Source: Mangifera indica (Eukaryota > Streptophyta > Magnoliopsida > Sapindales > Anacardiaceae). From it: DNA of 64,000 nt. A program made the translations under genes and the position numbers. This document shows positions 37,601-49,041 of the stretch, in pieces; position 1 is the first letter of the stretch; each line of letters begins with the position of its first letter. Location: positions 372,001 to 436,000 of the forward strand of contig NC_058151.1 of the NCBI RefSeq assembly GCF_011075055.1, given 5' to 3'. Below the pieces are notes generated by a model that made no database searches, had not been told where the DNA came from, and saw only the letters and a program-made list of their open reading frames with translations.

Positions 37601-38965
37601 GGTTCAATCTGGCACTGAAAGTAGTATTAAATGTAGCACATGATGTAAGGTTCAGAGTCTGGAGTCTTCTAAGTTAATAGGTCATGATCCCTTCACAAAA
37701 CCTTAAAAAAGAGCTAGGATCACTTGTAATGTTTTCAGTGCTGACTTGTTTGCATCAATTTTCTGTAACAATGACAACTCTTTATCTTTAAATATGTCCA
37801 AAAACTTCATGAATTTTACAATGTTATTCTGTTTATGTACTCTTGCTATTGTTGCTCTCATTTAGCTCTTTTTTTTTTTTCTTCAGTTTCATTAAGAAAC
37901 TCGAGTATCATAAAAGATGCCATTATACAAAGGAACATTTTCTGCTTTCATTTTGATTCTGGTTGGATGTGCAAGTGTTTGATATTCATGACAGACATGA
38001 ATCTAATTTTTGGACTTGAACAGATGCATTTGCAGCTCCTCTATATGCTCAAGTTAATAGTGTAATCAGCGCAGTTCATGAACTAATTTTTTCTTTTTCT
38101 ATTTTCAGGGTCAGAAATCTTTGGCATTGGATACTGCAATCGGAATGTGGCAGTTATTGTTTGCAGAGAAGCAGTGGCCATTGGTTGATCACTGGTGCCA
38201 GTTCTTACAGGTAGTTTGTAATGATGTGATTTATTAGACTGTTCTATATTATCTCTGTAATTTTGCTTCTGTTACCTTGTATGGGTGCATCTCTGAGTAA
38301 TTATATTCGATGTATGTTTCTGTTTTTGCAACTGATCAGGCTAAGCATAATAAAGCAATCTCTCGGGACACATGGTCCCAACTATTGGAATTCGCAAAGG
38401 TAAAGTGAAGTTCGATTTACATGCCTTCTCTGTGTGTTATTTTTCTCACCACAGTTATTGAACAGTTAGAACTAGCTTGAACATGATCAATAGTAAATAG
38501 TAAATTTGAAACACTCTTATGAGCAAGTGGAAAAATTAAATAAAATAAGACCCATCTTTTTACATTTCCTTTTCTGTACATTCCCTACAGATTAGATTAA
38601 AAACTATAAGTATCTTAGCCTTTTCTTTTCTTTTTTTGCTTTTTTGTTCCTTTTCCAGTAGGACCAGAGAAGCTTAGCTTTAATTTTATGTATATACATG
38701 TTTTTGGAAAGTTTCTTTTGTTCATCTTTCCTGATTTCATCTTCTAACATTAAACTCAATCATAATCAGTCTTGCTAATGCTGTTAAGTATTGGCAAGAA
38801 TTCTAAAATTCTATCCTTGACTTTTGGCCTGTGATATCAATCATAATTTCTTCTCGCTAGACGGTGGATCCTGCACTATCAAATTATGATGCTGAAGGTG
38901 CCTGGCCTTATCTTATCGATGAATTCGTCGAATACTTGAACGAGAATGGCATCTCAAAATTGTGA
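34633..38965 (+). CDS. DCN1-like protein (cullin neddylation E3 co-factor)
   Basis: DCN1-like proteins bind the NEDD8 E2 (UBC12) and cullins and promote cullin neddylation. Eleven exons give 249 residues: 34633-34635 (ATG only), 34890-34951, 35588-35724, 36258-36316, 36445-36468, 37014-37096, 37189-37253, 37469-37518, 38109-38210, 38340-38399 and 38861-38965. The N-terminus [20 protein letters not shown] leads into a UBA-like domain (residues 8-45, [20 protein letters not shown]). The PONY domain follows: [60 protein letters not shown] and the C-terminal acidic groove segment [20 protein letters not shown]. Exon 3 ends with a GC donor (AAAG|GCGAGC). The 5' leader (about 34480-34632) is GA- and CT-rich. 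The gene is intact; its last two exons are duplicated at 49384-50009. Confidence 0.96.
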
Positions 38966-40277
38966 TGAACAACTACTGCACTGGTGAATTGTGCGATCAA
39001 ATGAGATCATCTTTCTTTAGTGTGATTGTAATTGTGCTGCCTTGTGAAATCATTTCATGTTTGTTTTGGAAAAAGGAAAAACTAATAAACTCGAAAAATG
39101 TCTTCTAGCTCAAGACCTTTTATTCTGTATTGGTAATCAAACTTTCCCAGTCAATGGGGTGCTTGATATGTGTATCCGTTAATGACTAGTTTTCTCTTCC
39201 CTCATGCTATGTAATTTCATTGCTTTCAGCTCTTTAAATGCTTGTGATTCTTTGCAACAAGCTTTGAGGCTCTTCCAAGTTTTTTCTTAGGCTTGATATC
39301 AATTTCAACAGGAACAGGACTCGCAATTCCAAGCACTCATAAAAGCTGGTTAATGAAAGAATAATGCTTTTGAAAAATGTGTTTTCCTGTGTTGAAAAAG
39401 TCAGAAGATGATGAGTAGTGTTGTGTCATTGTATGATTGTCAAGTAATTTTAGAATTTTTTGCTATGAAATTAATAAGTAAACAGTTATATCTCAAGAAC
39501 AGGTTAAGATATGAAATCTCAAATGTGTTTGGAAGCTTTACTACTCTGAAAGGGTGGTTGGGTGTTGCCAAATGGGGTAACATTTTTCTTCAGTAAAAAT
39601 TATATGTTTACAAATCTATATTTCAGTAAGACAATTGAATAAGCCTTACCAAATGCACTGATTCAACTGTAGTGACTAAACATGAAAGTTTTAATGAGGC
39701 ATAAAGAAATGATCTATGGGAATGAGTGGATTTGAATTGAATTAAATTTGAATAAAAGTTATTTTAAGTTTGGTTCAAATTTAAAATAGGTAGTTCAAGT
39801 TTGGCTTATTAAAATTGGTAAATAAAAATACTGAATAAAATGAATAATAATACTATAAATGGAGAACAATCAACGAGAAAAAGATGATTGTAAAAAAAAA
39901 AAAAAGAATCAATAAAGAAAAAGAAAAAGAATAGATGAACTTTGGTGCGATGTTGCTGGCAAGATTAGATTTTAAGAAGAGCTCAAATTCGATGAACTAA
40001 TGTTTGTTTGGTGAAAACTTGACTTGGGTTTGAATCTACTATTACCCTAGAGAGTTGAATAAAAAAATAGATAATCTTATAACTATAAACCATAAAACGC
40101 TTTCAGGTTTCAATAATCCTAGATCTCCTAATAAATAAGTTACATATCCATAATTATCATATCAAAGTATGTCTATAAATCTAGAGTTGATCTCCATGAA
40201 GAGAGACAGCCATTTGTAACCTTAAAGTAAATGACTTTAATTTCAACTTCATTTTATATATTGTTGATACCTATGCC
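38966..40277. other. 3' flank of DCN1 and a MITE-like repeat
   Basis: 38966-39200 is the likely 3' UTR. From about 39714 to 40050 there is a degenerate inverted repeat: left GGGAATGAGTGGATTTGAAT, right end read backwards GGGTAATAGTAGATTCAAAC. It is copied at about 50757-51090 in unit 2. Confidence 0.45.
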
Positions 40278-40285
40278 TATAAATA
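40278..40285 (+). promoter_or_regulatory. TATA box of defensin gene a
   Basis: TATAAATA stands 68 bp before the ATG. The same box and leader recur before genes c (44101), a' (51326) and c' (55071). Confidence 0.7.
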
Positions 40286-40352
40286 CAGGGTATCTTCCTT
40301 GTCACAAACCATCAACCAGAGCTTATTGCAGAGTCAAATTTAGTCTTGAATC

Positions 40353-40899
40353 ATGGAAACCAAGTTCTTCTCATCCAGTCTCTTGCTCTTGTTCCTGTTG
40401 CTTTCTGGTAAGAATAATTTCTTCTAATCTCATTTTTCATTTATCAATGTTCAGAGATTTTCAAAGAGTTAAGCAGGTTCAATTTTTTCCACTGTGCAGG
40501 AGAGGTGATGCAAGCACATGGAAGATGGTGTGCCTCACGCAGCGAAACATTCAAGGGCGTATGCATCATGAAACACAAGTGTGAAAAAGCATGCATATCA
40601 GAGGGTTTCACTAAGGGCAGATCAGATGTGTAGGGAGTATCCGAAGACACTGCATGTGCTATATGGAATGCGGCGGCGGCGGTGGCGGAGATTATCCACC
40701 CTATCCATCACCAACCCCATTTAGAGATCTCCCTCTAGAACAAGGATTGAGCACACCTGAAGCGATCGATGGAGAAGTAGAAACATTTGGTAATTCTCCC
40801 GCCCCATCTGCTGAACCTTCAGAGGGGGCAAGAGCTCCAAAGGGAGAAGCTTCACAAGTGAAATTGGATAACTATAGAGTTCCTCCTCCATTCAAATAA
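40353..40899 (+). pseudogene. Defensin-type gene a with Gly/acidic tail, frameshifted
   Basis: Exon 1 (40353-40407) codes for a signal peptide METKFFSSSLLLLFLLLS; exon 2 runs from 40500. The defensin part reads HGRWCASRSETFKGVCIMKH and on through CEKACISEGFTKG, so the first four cysteines have normal Cs-alpha-beta spacing. A 5-bp tandem duplication (CAGAT twice, 40618-40627) then shifts the frame and a TAG follows at 40631, before cysteines 5-8. The lost frame reopens as the Met-started frame at 40654-40899, which holds the last CxC-like cysteines, a Gly run, and a Pro/Glu/Ser-rich tail ending KLDNYRVPPPFK. The tail end matches gene b, so the gene was once whole. A short truncated peptide could still be made. 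Confidence 0.8.
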
Positions 40900-42576
40900 G
40901 ATGAAGTTTGTTCTGTTTAGCAAGTAATTTAATATTCAGCCATGCTCAAATAAGTGGCCTTTAATAATAAGAAACATATATTCCTTCTGCAAGATAAAAT
41001 TTTGCCTTATTCGACATGCTCACTCAATGCATCTTATTTATGTTTATCTAATAATCAATTTACTCAGTTCAACCCTAAAAATACTGATCTTATAACTAAT
41101 TAAAAAGATTTCAGTCATAACCTGAAGTGGATTTGTCCAAGTTTTATAACACTTTTAACCATTGTAAACTTTTTCCATCTTAGACTTTCAGAAGGATAAA
41201 TATTAGTAGTAATATTCTCTATTCATGTTAAACTTGATAATGAAATGCGATTTCTCTTGATTCCTCACGCAAATATTACATGGTAAACCAACATGTTACA
41301 ACATTCAACATACGAGAAAAATTTCCTGTAGGATATGCACAAATATATACTCATTTGATTATTCATCTATTACTCAAAGCAATAATTCTTAATATACAAA
41401 TGAATAGATAAAAATTTTTGAATTAGAGATATATAAACAAATAATTAAATCATTAAATCATGGTATGACATTTCAATTTATTTATAATACCATTATTTGT
41501 ATATATTTAAGTTTAACAAAAGAATATTATTTATCATGATTATAAAATTGTTAAACAACACATGCACGTTGTACTTGTGCATGCCCACATTTATTACAAA
41601 AATTGATGGATATAAATTCCAAGGGAACATAAATTCATTTGACACATAGTTGGTTAAATGTGATATTCTTATAATACTTTGGATTTCTTTCGATATTAAG
41701 ATATGTAACTCCTTTGGTCTCTCTCTCTCTCTCTCTCTCTGTTATTATTTTAATAATATTTATAGGTAGATTCGATCCGAGTCATTTGACATTGGTTTAA
41801 CTCAAACTCAATTCATTTGAACCCTCTTGTTGTGCTAACATTGAGATCCAAAAATAAATAGGTTTATTGGCAATTCTTCTTCTTCAACGATTACAAATTC
41901 TTAGTTGGTTATTTAATCAAGCCGAACTTGATCTTAAACTCATTGTTCCTGATTCAATTCAAGCTTGAGCTGACCTTTGTTCGGGTTTGCCTCCATTCGA
42001 ATTAACACTAGTTAATATCTCATTTATCTATATTAATTATATATTTTAATAAATTAACTTTCAATATGCATTTAATATTCAAGCATTTAATAGAAACTAT
42101 TTGTATAAAAAAAATTACCCATGCATTATCAATTTGAGTATCAATAATGATATGTTACTATATGAATGTATGTAACTTTATGTTTAATTTATAAATCATT
42201 TAATTAGACAATGATATATTATAATTCGTATTCAAATTAATACATACTAATATAACTCCGCATATAGTTTTATCATAAAAAAAATTTATACAAATAGTTA
42301 GTATATCTAATTATATTCACCATTAATTAACTATAATTTAATCTCAAATTTAAATAGGCCTAGATCGTCCTAATAAATTATAATCAGTCCATAATTACCA
42401 CGTCACAGTTGTCTAGACCTCAACTTGTAGAGATATAGCAACTTGTCACAAAACTCTAAATGACTACGTTGTATTAATTTTATGGGTCAACTATGCCCTA
42501 TTAATTAAAACTGGGTCTCTTCCTTGTCGCAACCCATCAACCACTGCTTATTGCACAGTCCAATTCAGTCTTAAGC
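40900..42576. other. Intergenic DNA between defensin genes a and b
   Basis: AT-rich, with a (CT)n tract at about 41720-41741 and a degenerate GATTCGATCCGAGTC-type repeat at about 41765-42000. Gene b shares the leader words CCATCAACCACTGCTTATTG with the other defensin genes but has no clear TATA box. No other gene is seen. Confidence 0.5.
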
Positions 42577-43247
42577 ATGGAGAGAAAGTTCTTCTCATTC
42601 GTCCTCTTGCTTTCTGGTAAGAATCATCAATCTTAATCTCATTTTTAAGAGTACTTATGCATGCATTCTGGAGATGAGCTTTTTTTTTTGTTTTAAAAAA
42701 AAAAATAAAAACAATTGCACCAGATTGCTTTTGCACTTATTGATGTTCTGACTTTTTAAATGATATTTTGATGTATGTTTTAAAGCATGCAGAAGAGATG
42801 GTGCAAACACATGCAATGTGGTGTTCCGCACGTAGCGGAACATTCAGGGGAATATGCATCTTGAGTCGAAGCTGTCAAACAGCGTGCCTATCGGAGGGTT
42901 TCTCTTACGGCCGATGTAAATTGGGATTTATGGGTAGGCACTGCAGGTGCTATAAGGATTGTGGTGGTGAAGGGGGAGGAAGTGGAGGTGGTAGTGGCGG
43001 AGGAGATTATCCACCAGGCGGCGGCGATTACTCTCCAGGGCAGATTTTGATCACTGCCGAAACTGTTGACGAAGATGCAACAACGGCATTTGGTTTAAAG
43101 AGTAGATATCAGCCTGACTCTTCGGCGAAATCTGCACAAGGGTCGCCAAATTCTCCCGCCTCATCTGCTGAACTTTCGGAGGGGGCGTCATCAGAAGCTT
43201 CGGAAGTGAAACTGGATAATTACGAACTTCCTCCTCCATTCAAATAA
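42577..43247 (+). CDS. Secreted plant defensin with Gly-rich and acidic C-terminal tail (gene b)
   Basis: Exons 42577-42616 and 42793-43247 give 164 residues. Residues 1-22 are a short signal peptide (MERKFFSFVLLLS...). The eight cysteines (24, 35, 41, 45, 55, 64, 66, 70) follow C-X10-C-X5-C-X3-C-X9-C-X8-C-X1-C-X3-C, the plant defensin Cs-alpha-beta pattern with a GRC gamma-core. A Gly-rich linker follows (residues 71-95, with GGGDYPPGGGDYSPG). The roughly 70-residue tail is rich in Ala, Ser, Glu and Asp and ends KLDNYELPPPFK. Class II defensins have acidic propeptides that guide vacuolar sorting, but this tail is longer and Gly-linked. It may instead resemble the defensin-plus-Pro-rich proteins known from Asteraceae pollen (Art v 1 type). 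Presumed role: antimicrobial or signalling peptide in the secretory pathway. Its duplicate b' at 53626 is broken. Confidence 0.88.
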
Positions 43248-44100
43248 GAATGGACTACCAGCTAGTTTTGTAATCAGAAACAGTGATACTGGCTATTAAA
43301 GAAAAATAAATCTAACAAGAAATAAAATAAAATAAAATATTCCATTTAACATTAATTGAAGATAATTATTAAGGAGTGCAAATTTAAAATAATTGTGGAT
43401 TTCCATAGAAGAGATTATATATATAAACATAATATTACATAGAAGGAAAATCAATTCTCTTATTTAGTTTGAAAAATTAAATAAAAGTATGAGCTAAAAA
43501 TGGGAATATAGCCGCATAAATAATATGCTATAGTGTTCTTAACAAGGTTTTAAGACTTGAATCATGTGTTAACCTGGTTAAAGAGCCAATCTACAAGTTG
43601 ATTGGTTTAATCGAATCAATAACATTAAAATTGTGTATATTAATCTGACGGTTGAATTACAATTTGGCCTTGTTGACATTGGTTCAACCTCAAATAATTT
43701 AAATCCAATAGTTTAAACGATTTTATGTATTTTAATAGGTTAAATTTAAAATTAGATTTAGATTTGACTAACAAGTGTGTGAGTTTTAAAAGAATGGTTG
43801 TTAAAAAAAAAAATTTATAATAATGATTTAAAATTATTAATTTTATATGAAATTCTACGTAATTTACCGACACATTTATCATAAAATAGTAAATTGATAA
43901 ATACTATATCATCAACATATATATCCCATTTATCCAATTAAAAAATAAACTTTCAAAGTAACATGAAATGATTTTATTACTATCATTACCTAGATAATAA
44001 GAAATCTATCACAGATTTTAGTCTTAATGACACATTAATAAAGTAATTAAATACATTCCATACATAAATACATTGTCAATTAATGTATGTCCTCTACGCC
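43248..44100. other. Intergenic DNA between genes b and c
   Basis: AT-rich; 3' flank of b and promoter of c. A degenerate repeat lies at about 43555-43770. No further gene is seen. Confidence 0.5.
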
Positions 44101-44108
44101 TATAAATA
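44101..44108 (+). promoter_or_regulatory. TATA box of defensin gene c
   Basis: TATAAATA lies 75 bp upstream of the ATG at 44176; the leader downstream is shared with genes a, a' and c'. Confidence 0.7.
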
Positions 44109-44175
44109 CGGGGTCTATTGCATGTCACAAAGCAACAACCAGTGCTTATTCCACAGTCAAATTTAGTCTTGAATC

Positions 44176-45025
44176 ATGGAAACCAAGTTCTTCTCATTCA
44201 TTCTCTTGCCCTTGCTATTGTTGCTTTTTGGTAAGATTAATTTCTTCTAATCTCATTTTTCATTTATCGATGTTCCGAGATTTTCAAAGAGTTAAGCAGG
44301 TTCAATTTTTACCCTCTGCAGGAGAGTTGATGCAAGCACATGGAGGATTGTGTTTCTCACCTAGCGAAACATTCAAGGGCATATGCATCACGAAGCCCAA
44401 ATGTGAACAGGCATGCATATCGGAGGGTTTCATTAAGGGCAGCTGCGAAGGTTTCCGAAGACGCTGCATCTGCTATAAGATTTGTGGTGGTGGCAGTGGC
44501 GGCGGTAAAGCTCCTGCCCCCTCTCCACAATCTCCCCATCATCATTATGGTAAAGCTCTTGCCCAATCTCCTGAGGGATCAATAATTGATAATAAACACC
44601 ATCATCATCATAAGACTCCTACCCCCTCTCCGCAATCTACCCATCATCATCCCAGTAAAACTCCTGCCCACTCTCTTGAAGGATCAATAACTGATAATAA
44701 GCACCATCATCATCATCATAAGGCTCCTACCCCCTCTCCACAATCTCCCCATCATCATCATGGTAAAACTCCTACCCACTTTCCTGAGGGATCAATAACC
44801 GATAACAAACATCATCATCATCATCATCATCATCATCACAAGGCTCCTACCCCCTCTCCACAATGTCCCCATCATCATCATGGTAAAACTCCTATCTACT
44901 CCCCTGAGGAATCAATAAGTGATAACGAACACCATCATCATCACCATAAGGCTCCTATCCCTTTTCTTGAGGGATCAAAACGCCATCATCATGGTAAGGC
45001 TCCTGATGATTTTGTGAGCTATTAA
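44176..45025 (+). CDS. Defensin fused to a His-cluster, Pro/Ser-rich tail (gene c)
   Basis: Exons 44176-44230 and 44322-45025 give 252 residues. A signal peptide (METKFFSFILLPLLLLLF, cleavage around residue 24-26) is followed by a defensin domain with cysteines at 29, 40, 46, 50, 60, 67, 69 and 73 (spacing 10-5-3-9-6-1-3, GSC gamma-core). After a GGGSGGG linker comes a tail of about 170 residues. It is built from a repeat of about 34 residues: His run, then K-A/T-P-T-P-S-P-Q, HHHH, GK-T-P, EGS, I-D-N-K. His runs of 5, 6, 10 and 6 alternate with HHHH/HHH clusters, and AP/TP/SP dipeptides look like arabinogalactan O-glycosylation sites. The layout suggests a secreted, possibly wall-bound or metal-binding defensin. 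The nearest known idea is the defensin-polyproline proteins; the His clusters are, to my knowledge, unusual. One extra Cys occurs in the tail (PQCPHHHH). Confidence 0.88.
44595..44995 (+). repeat. Coding repeat of His-rich tail
   Basis: About four copies of a roughly 100-bp unit: (CAT/CAC)n, AAGGCTCCTACCCCCTCTCC, CCCATCATCATCATGG, CCTGAGGGATCAATAA. The CAT tract varies in length between units and between c and c', as expected from slippage. Confidence 0.85.
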
Positions 45026-45315
45026 TCTCCCGCCGCATCCGTTGAGCCTCCAAAAGTGATATATGAAGTAGCTCGTTCGTTTTGTATCTCATAATGAGCA
45101 ATATTATTAGTGTATCAGTGCTTTCTAATCACTTTGGTTTGTTATAATAACTATGAACTTTTCCAAATTAATAAGAAACAGATATATTCCGGCCTTCTGC
45201 AAATTATTTTTATGCTGAGCCATGCATGTATGTTCAATATTTCATATGGTCACTATACATCTTAATTATATATATTTATGTCATTATTGATTAATGACTC
45301 TACAATAAAATGAAC

Positions 45316-45420
<105 letters not shown>

Positions 45421-45676
45421 TGATATATATATTCATGAAAGTTGCACAGATTGAAGAGCTGGAACATTTCTTACACAAATTCACAACATTTGTTAAGCCA
45501 AATCCTACATTGAAATAAGATGACAACACAATCAATTTAAATAAAAAAAAAAAATAATAACCTCAAAGAGATAGTTTAGAAGGTAAAAGATGAAACTTTA
45601 TATATAAAAGAATATGAATTCAAACCTCATTTTACATTGAATGTAATTGTAGATAAAAAATAAGGAAACTGAATCT

Positions 45677-46500
45677 CTACACAAAGAATACGTGTTGTTG
45701 AATCTTAATCGATATTGCTATACACATTCTTTTGCTTGCCAACAATTCCCTATTTCCCAAAATTACTTCAAATTTTTTATTTCCCATAATAGGTAGATTA
45801 AGCTTTAAAATGATTCCTGATTGAATAAAGTTCTGTATTGTAAGTGGAAGTGAAGACAAACTTGCAGACAATGATAAAAGAAACTGACCAAAATTGTATT
45901 ATTTCTAATGTGTTTATATGGATGCAGAAAACCATTATATAGAATAGAAATTTAACAACTCCCCTTATTTTAAGCAACTATTTCCTAAATAAATGTCACT
46001 AATAAAACTGATAAACACTATATTTGATCTTCCAATATACTCTGCAACTAATAGAGTAACTAAAGTCTTATTGAATGGAACTACCAACCAGTCTAAGCAA
46101 TGTTTCAATAACATGTACTACATCCATCCTCCAACACTTGAATGGAATGACCACCGAGAAACCTTGTAAATTGCAAAGTTTGCGGATTCATAAATCCTGA
46201 CATAACATTTTGACCAATATAAAGTTTATCACTCTCAATACTATTTTTTTCAACAAAGTCACTCATAACGAACTCGAATTCATCATTTTCTAATGCAACA
46301 TCATCCATATCATTAGGTGTAATCAAAGTATGAATTGTTTGATGACAATTATGACCAAATAGACATTATTCATCACAATAATGACATAGGTTTTTCTCTC
46401 TTCATTCTTTTATTTGACTATGGGTAAGACAATAAACAGTTTTCTTGGGTGGATTTATACTGGTTGTATTGTTTTCATTTGAAAATTTTTTGTAACACCC
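45677..46500 (-). mobile_element. Ty3/gypsy gag-protease relic, unit 1
   Basis: The minus-strand frame 46326-46105 contains MDDVALENDEFE and QTLQFTRFLGGHSIQVLEDG, like the run into a retroviral-type protease (the active-site motif is degenerate, DGCSTC). Just upstream, at about 46395-46345, a zinc-knuckle remnant (CHYC...C...GHNC) has a stop. A second frame, 45871-45677, holds IQSGIILKLNLPI...KFEVILGNRELLAS, the C-terminal half of a Ty3/gypsy protease. About 200 bp of foreign sequence separates the two. No reverse transcriptase or clear LTRs are seen. The relic is inactive. Confidence 0.65.
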
Positions 46501-48225
46501 ACGAGCACATCTTAAGGGCAAAATTGTTATTTCATGCATGTTTATGGCCATGGTTTTTTTTTTTTTTTTTAAATTTTGGGGTAATTTAATATATACATTG
46601 CACAAAACACAAGTCTAGAAGCAATACAACTTAGGCTCACCCTCAAGAAAGGAGGATAGCAATAGCTCTAATATACATGGAGACATCCCAAAGACATGTC
46701 CAAAATTTTAACAGTACCAAATCAAGACATATGTTTATGGTCATGGTTGAATGTGCATTAAATTATAATTTAAAATAAGTGTTTTTATTAAGTTTTTAAG
46801 ATGATGAATGATTTTGGCTTAAGAGTGCAAACTTGTCCTTTCAATGTCATATCGATAGAATAGATAATGTGCCACATTAGAAAGTTTGAAGTGGTGCACA
46901 ACAATGCATACCTAGGGTGCACACCCACGTATTTGGTTATGGAAAGAATCTTTAAAAAGGTTCAAAGATTGAGCGAGAGAGCGAGTTTTGGTTGTAGAGG
47001 GTAGAATTCCAGTGACCGGTGAGGTATTCCAGTGAGAGAAAAGAGAAGATAAAGTGACATCAAATTCATCTAGTTGAAAACCAAGAAAGTAAGAGTTGTT
47101 GTTTTCGTTTCATATAGATGCTATGATTGGATTAATGTTAAGTAATGCCTGTGTTTTTTTAAGGATTAATGTGATGGATAATATGCTTACGTGATGGTCA
47201 TGAAAACATGTTTTAAAATTAGTTTGGTTATTTTGAGGTAGAAAAAGGACCAATAATTTTATGTTTGAGTTAGTAAACTGATTAATAATAAGAATTTGTG
47301 AATATGTTGTCGAAAAATTTAGATTAAACTTGAATAAAGATGACTCAATGTGTAGCGATCTTTGCATGTTATAACTTACAAATGTGTAGTTGTGTTATAG
47401 ATGATTGTGATCTTTTTTTTAAAGACTTGGTTTTTATATCTTGTTTTTCGTTAAAGTATGTAAAGACTCAGTATAATTGATAAGAAATGTTGTACGTGGT
47501 GTGGCAGCTAGGTAGAAACATGTGCTACCTTAAGGACAACCATAACCGTGGCATGCTTGAAATTACACAAACTTATGTCATGTATGATTGTGTATGAGGT
47601 CATGTTGCTTGTACGCTTGAAACCTAAAGATTTTCGATAATTGGCAAACACTCGTGTGAAAGACATGCACACTCAACCACCCGTGACATGTAGATTAAGT
47701 CGTAGTAGACGATCATACACAAGGGAGTATGATCGTTCACAAAGTAAAAAAAACAATTATACCCTTAGAGTTTAAGTACAATCGTGAGGAGAAGTTGATG
47801 ATCGTCCATGGCAAAAGATGTATGCCTGTGCATAGGACATATATGCTCGTATATAATGTTACACCTCAAGGAACATGTGCATGATGAGATATGTATGCCC
47901 ATGCACTCGAGCACTCAAGATCATACAATAAGTCATGGTTAGAGTTGCCTATTAATGGCTAACTGTGCATGAGAGGAGAAGATGTATGATTGTGATCCCA
48001 ATGATGTATGACCATACACTTGAGGACAATGTGAAACTAAGCTAAGTCTTAAACACATGCATTAATAAAATTGTCTTAAAGGATAAAAATGACGTATAGG
48101 GTATGTAATAGTACCAAGCCATGCCTTGAGAGTGAAATCCCATTAGTGAGGGCATGATAGGAAGACTAGTAGGGTAAAAGCTATTTACCTGCGTGAGTTG
48201 AGTTATTGGCTTGAGTTGCATCTTA
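46501..48225. other. Repetitive non-coding DNA, unit 1
   Basis: Likely remains of a retroelement. From about 47560 to 48020 short, diverged words such as GATCATACAC, TGTATGACCATACAC and CATGTATGATTGTGTATGAG recur in both orientations. No open frame is convincing. It is repeated at 57790-59560. Confidence 0.45.
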
Positions 48226-49041
48226 ATGAAAGAATTTTTTTTCTTTCATCGTTTTGCTCTTGTTCGTCTTGCTTTCTGGTAAGTTCTTAATCTCATTTTG
48301 ATTAATTTCTTCTTAAATTCAAACTCATCTTAATAATTTTTTTTTTAAATATTGGTTATAACTGAAGCTATTGAACAATAATATTCTGCTGATAATAAAC
48401 ACTACGACCATCATCATCATAAGGCTCTTGCCCCCTCTTCACAATCTCCCTATCATCATGGTAAAGCTTTTACCCACTCCCCCCAAGGGATTGATAACTG
48501 ATTATAAACACCACCATCATCATCATTATCATAAGGCTCTTAACCATAGTTAGCAATATCTTACGAAATACGATATGTATTATACGATATGATATGATAC
48601 AAGTGTAAAATAATATGTATAATGAAATGTATCAAATTAATATAATACAATAGATTTATCATCTAATATAATATGTATCCTATAATACGATATATATTGT
48701 CGATATGAATAGATATACTTTGTAGAGAAAATAATGATATAGTAGAGGTGTATATGAAAAATTTAAAATTTTTAAGGATGTTTATGATGTTTTCCAAAAT
48801 GATCGCGTGTTAATCAGTTTTTTATATTATTTTATTTTTTAAAAGTTGTATTATACAATATGATACGATACTCAATACATAAAATTAAGTTTTTGATATA
48901 TGATATGATACACGATTCAACTACCATACTTATATTTTCTCTCCACAATCTCTTCATCATCACCATGGTAAAACTCCTACCTACTCTCCTAAGAGATCAA
49001 TAATTGATAATAGACTTTATCATTATCATCATCATAAGGTT
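48226..49041 (+). pseudogene. Decayed His-tail gene d (unit 1), no defensin domain
   Basis: A signal-peptide exon remnant lies at 48226-48278, ending at a normal donor. After an intron-like stretch the sequence continues directly with His-tail coding relics (48395-48542: CACTACGACCATCATCATCATAAGGCTCTTG...). A TAA/stop-laden frame follows, an inserted AT-rich element (48553-48922), and more tail relic up to 49041. The eight-cysteine domain is missing. It is cut off by the hAT-type MITE and the duplication joint. Confidence 0.7.
48553..48922. mobile_element. AT-rich MITE-like insertion in gene d (unit 1)
   Basis: Flanked by near-identical direct repeats ACCATAGTTA (48543-48552) and ACCATACTTA (48923-48932), it interrupts the His-tail relic. 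The inside is full of GATACGATATG/CATATCGTATC-type words. A 9-10 bp target duplication would fit a Mutator-like origin; terminal inverted repeats are weak. Confidence 0.5.

Noticed and set aside
44357..44566. Minus-strand frames opposite the defensin exons
   Set aside because: Shadows of genes c and c' (also 55327-55536); no signal peptide or family motif.
44595..44995. CRISPR array
   Set aside because: Regular repeats here are in-frame coding His-tail units in a plant gene, with no unique spacers.
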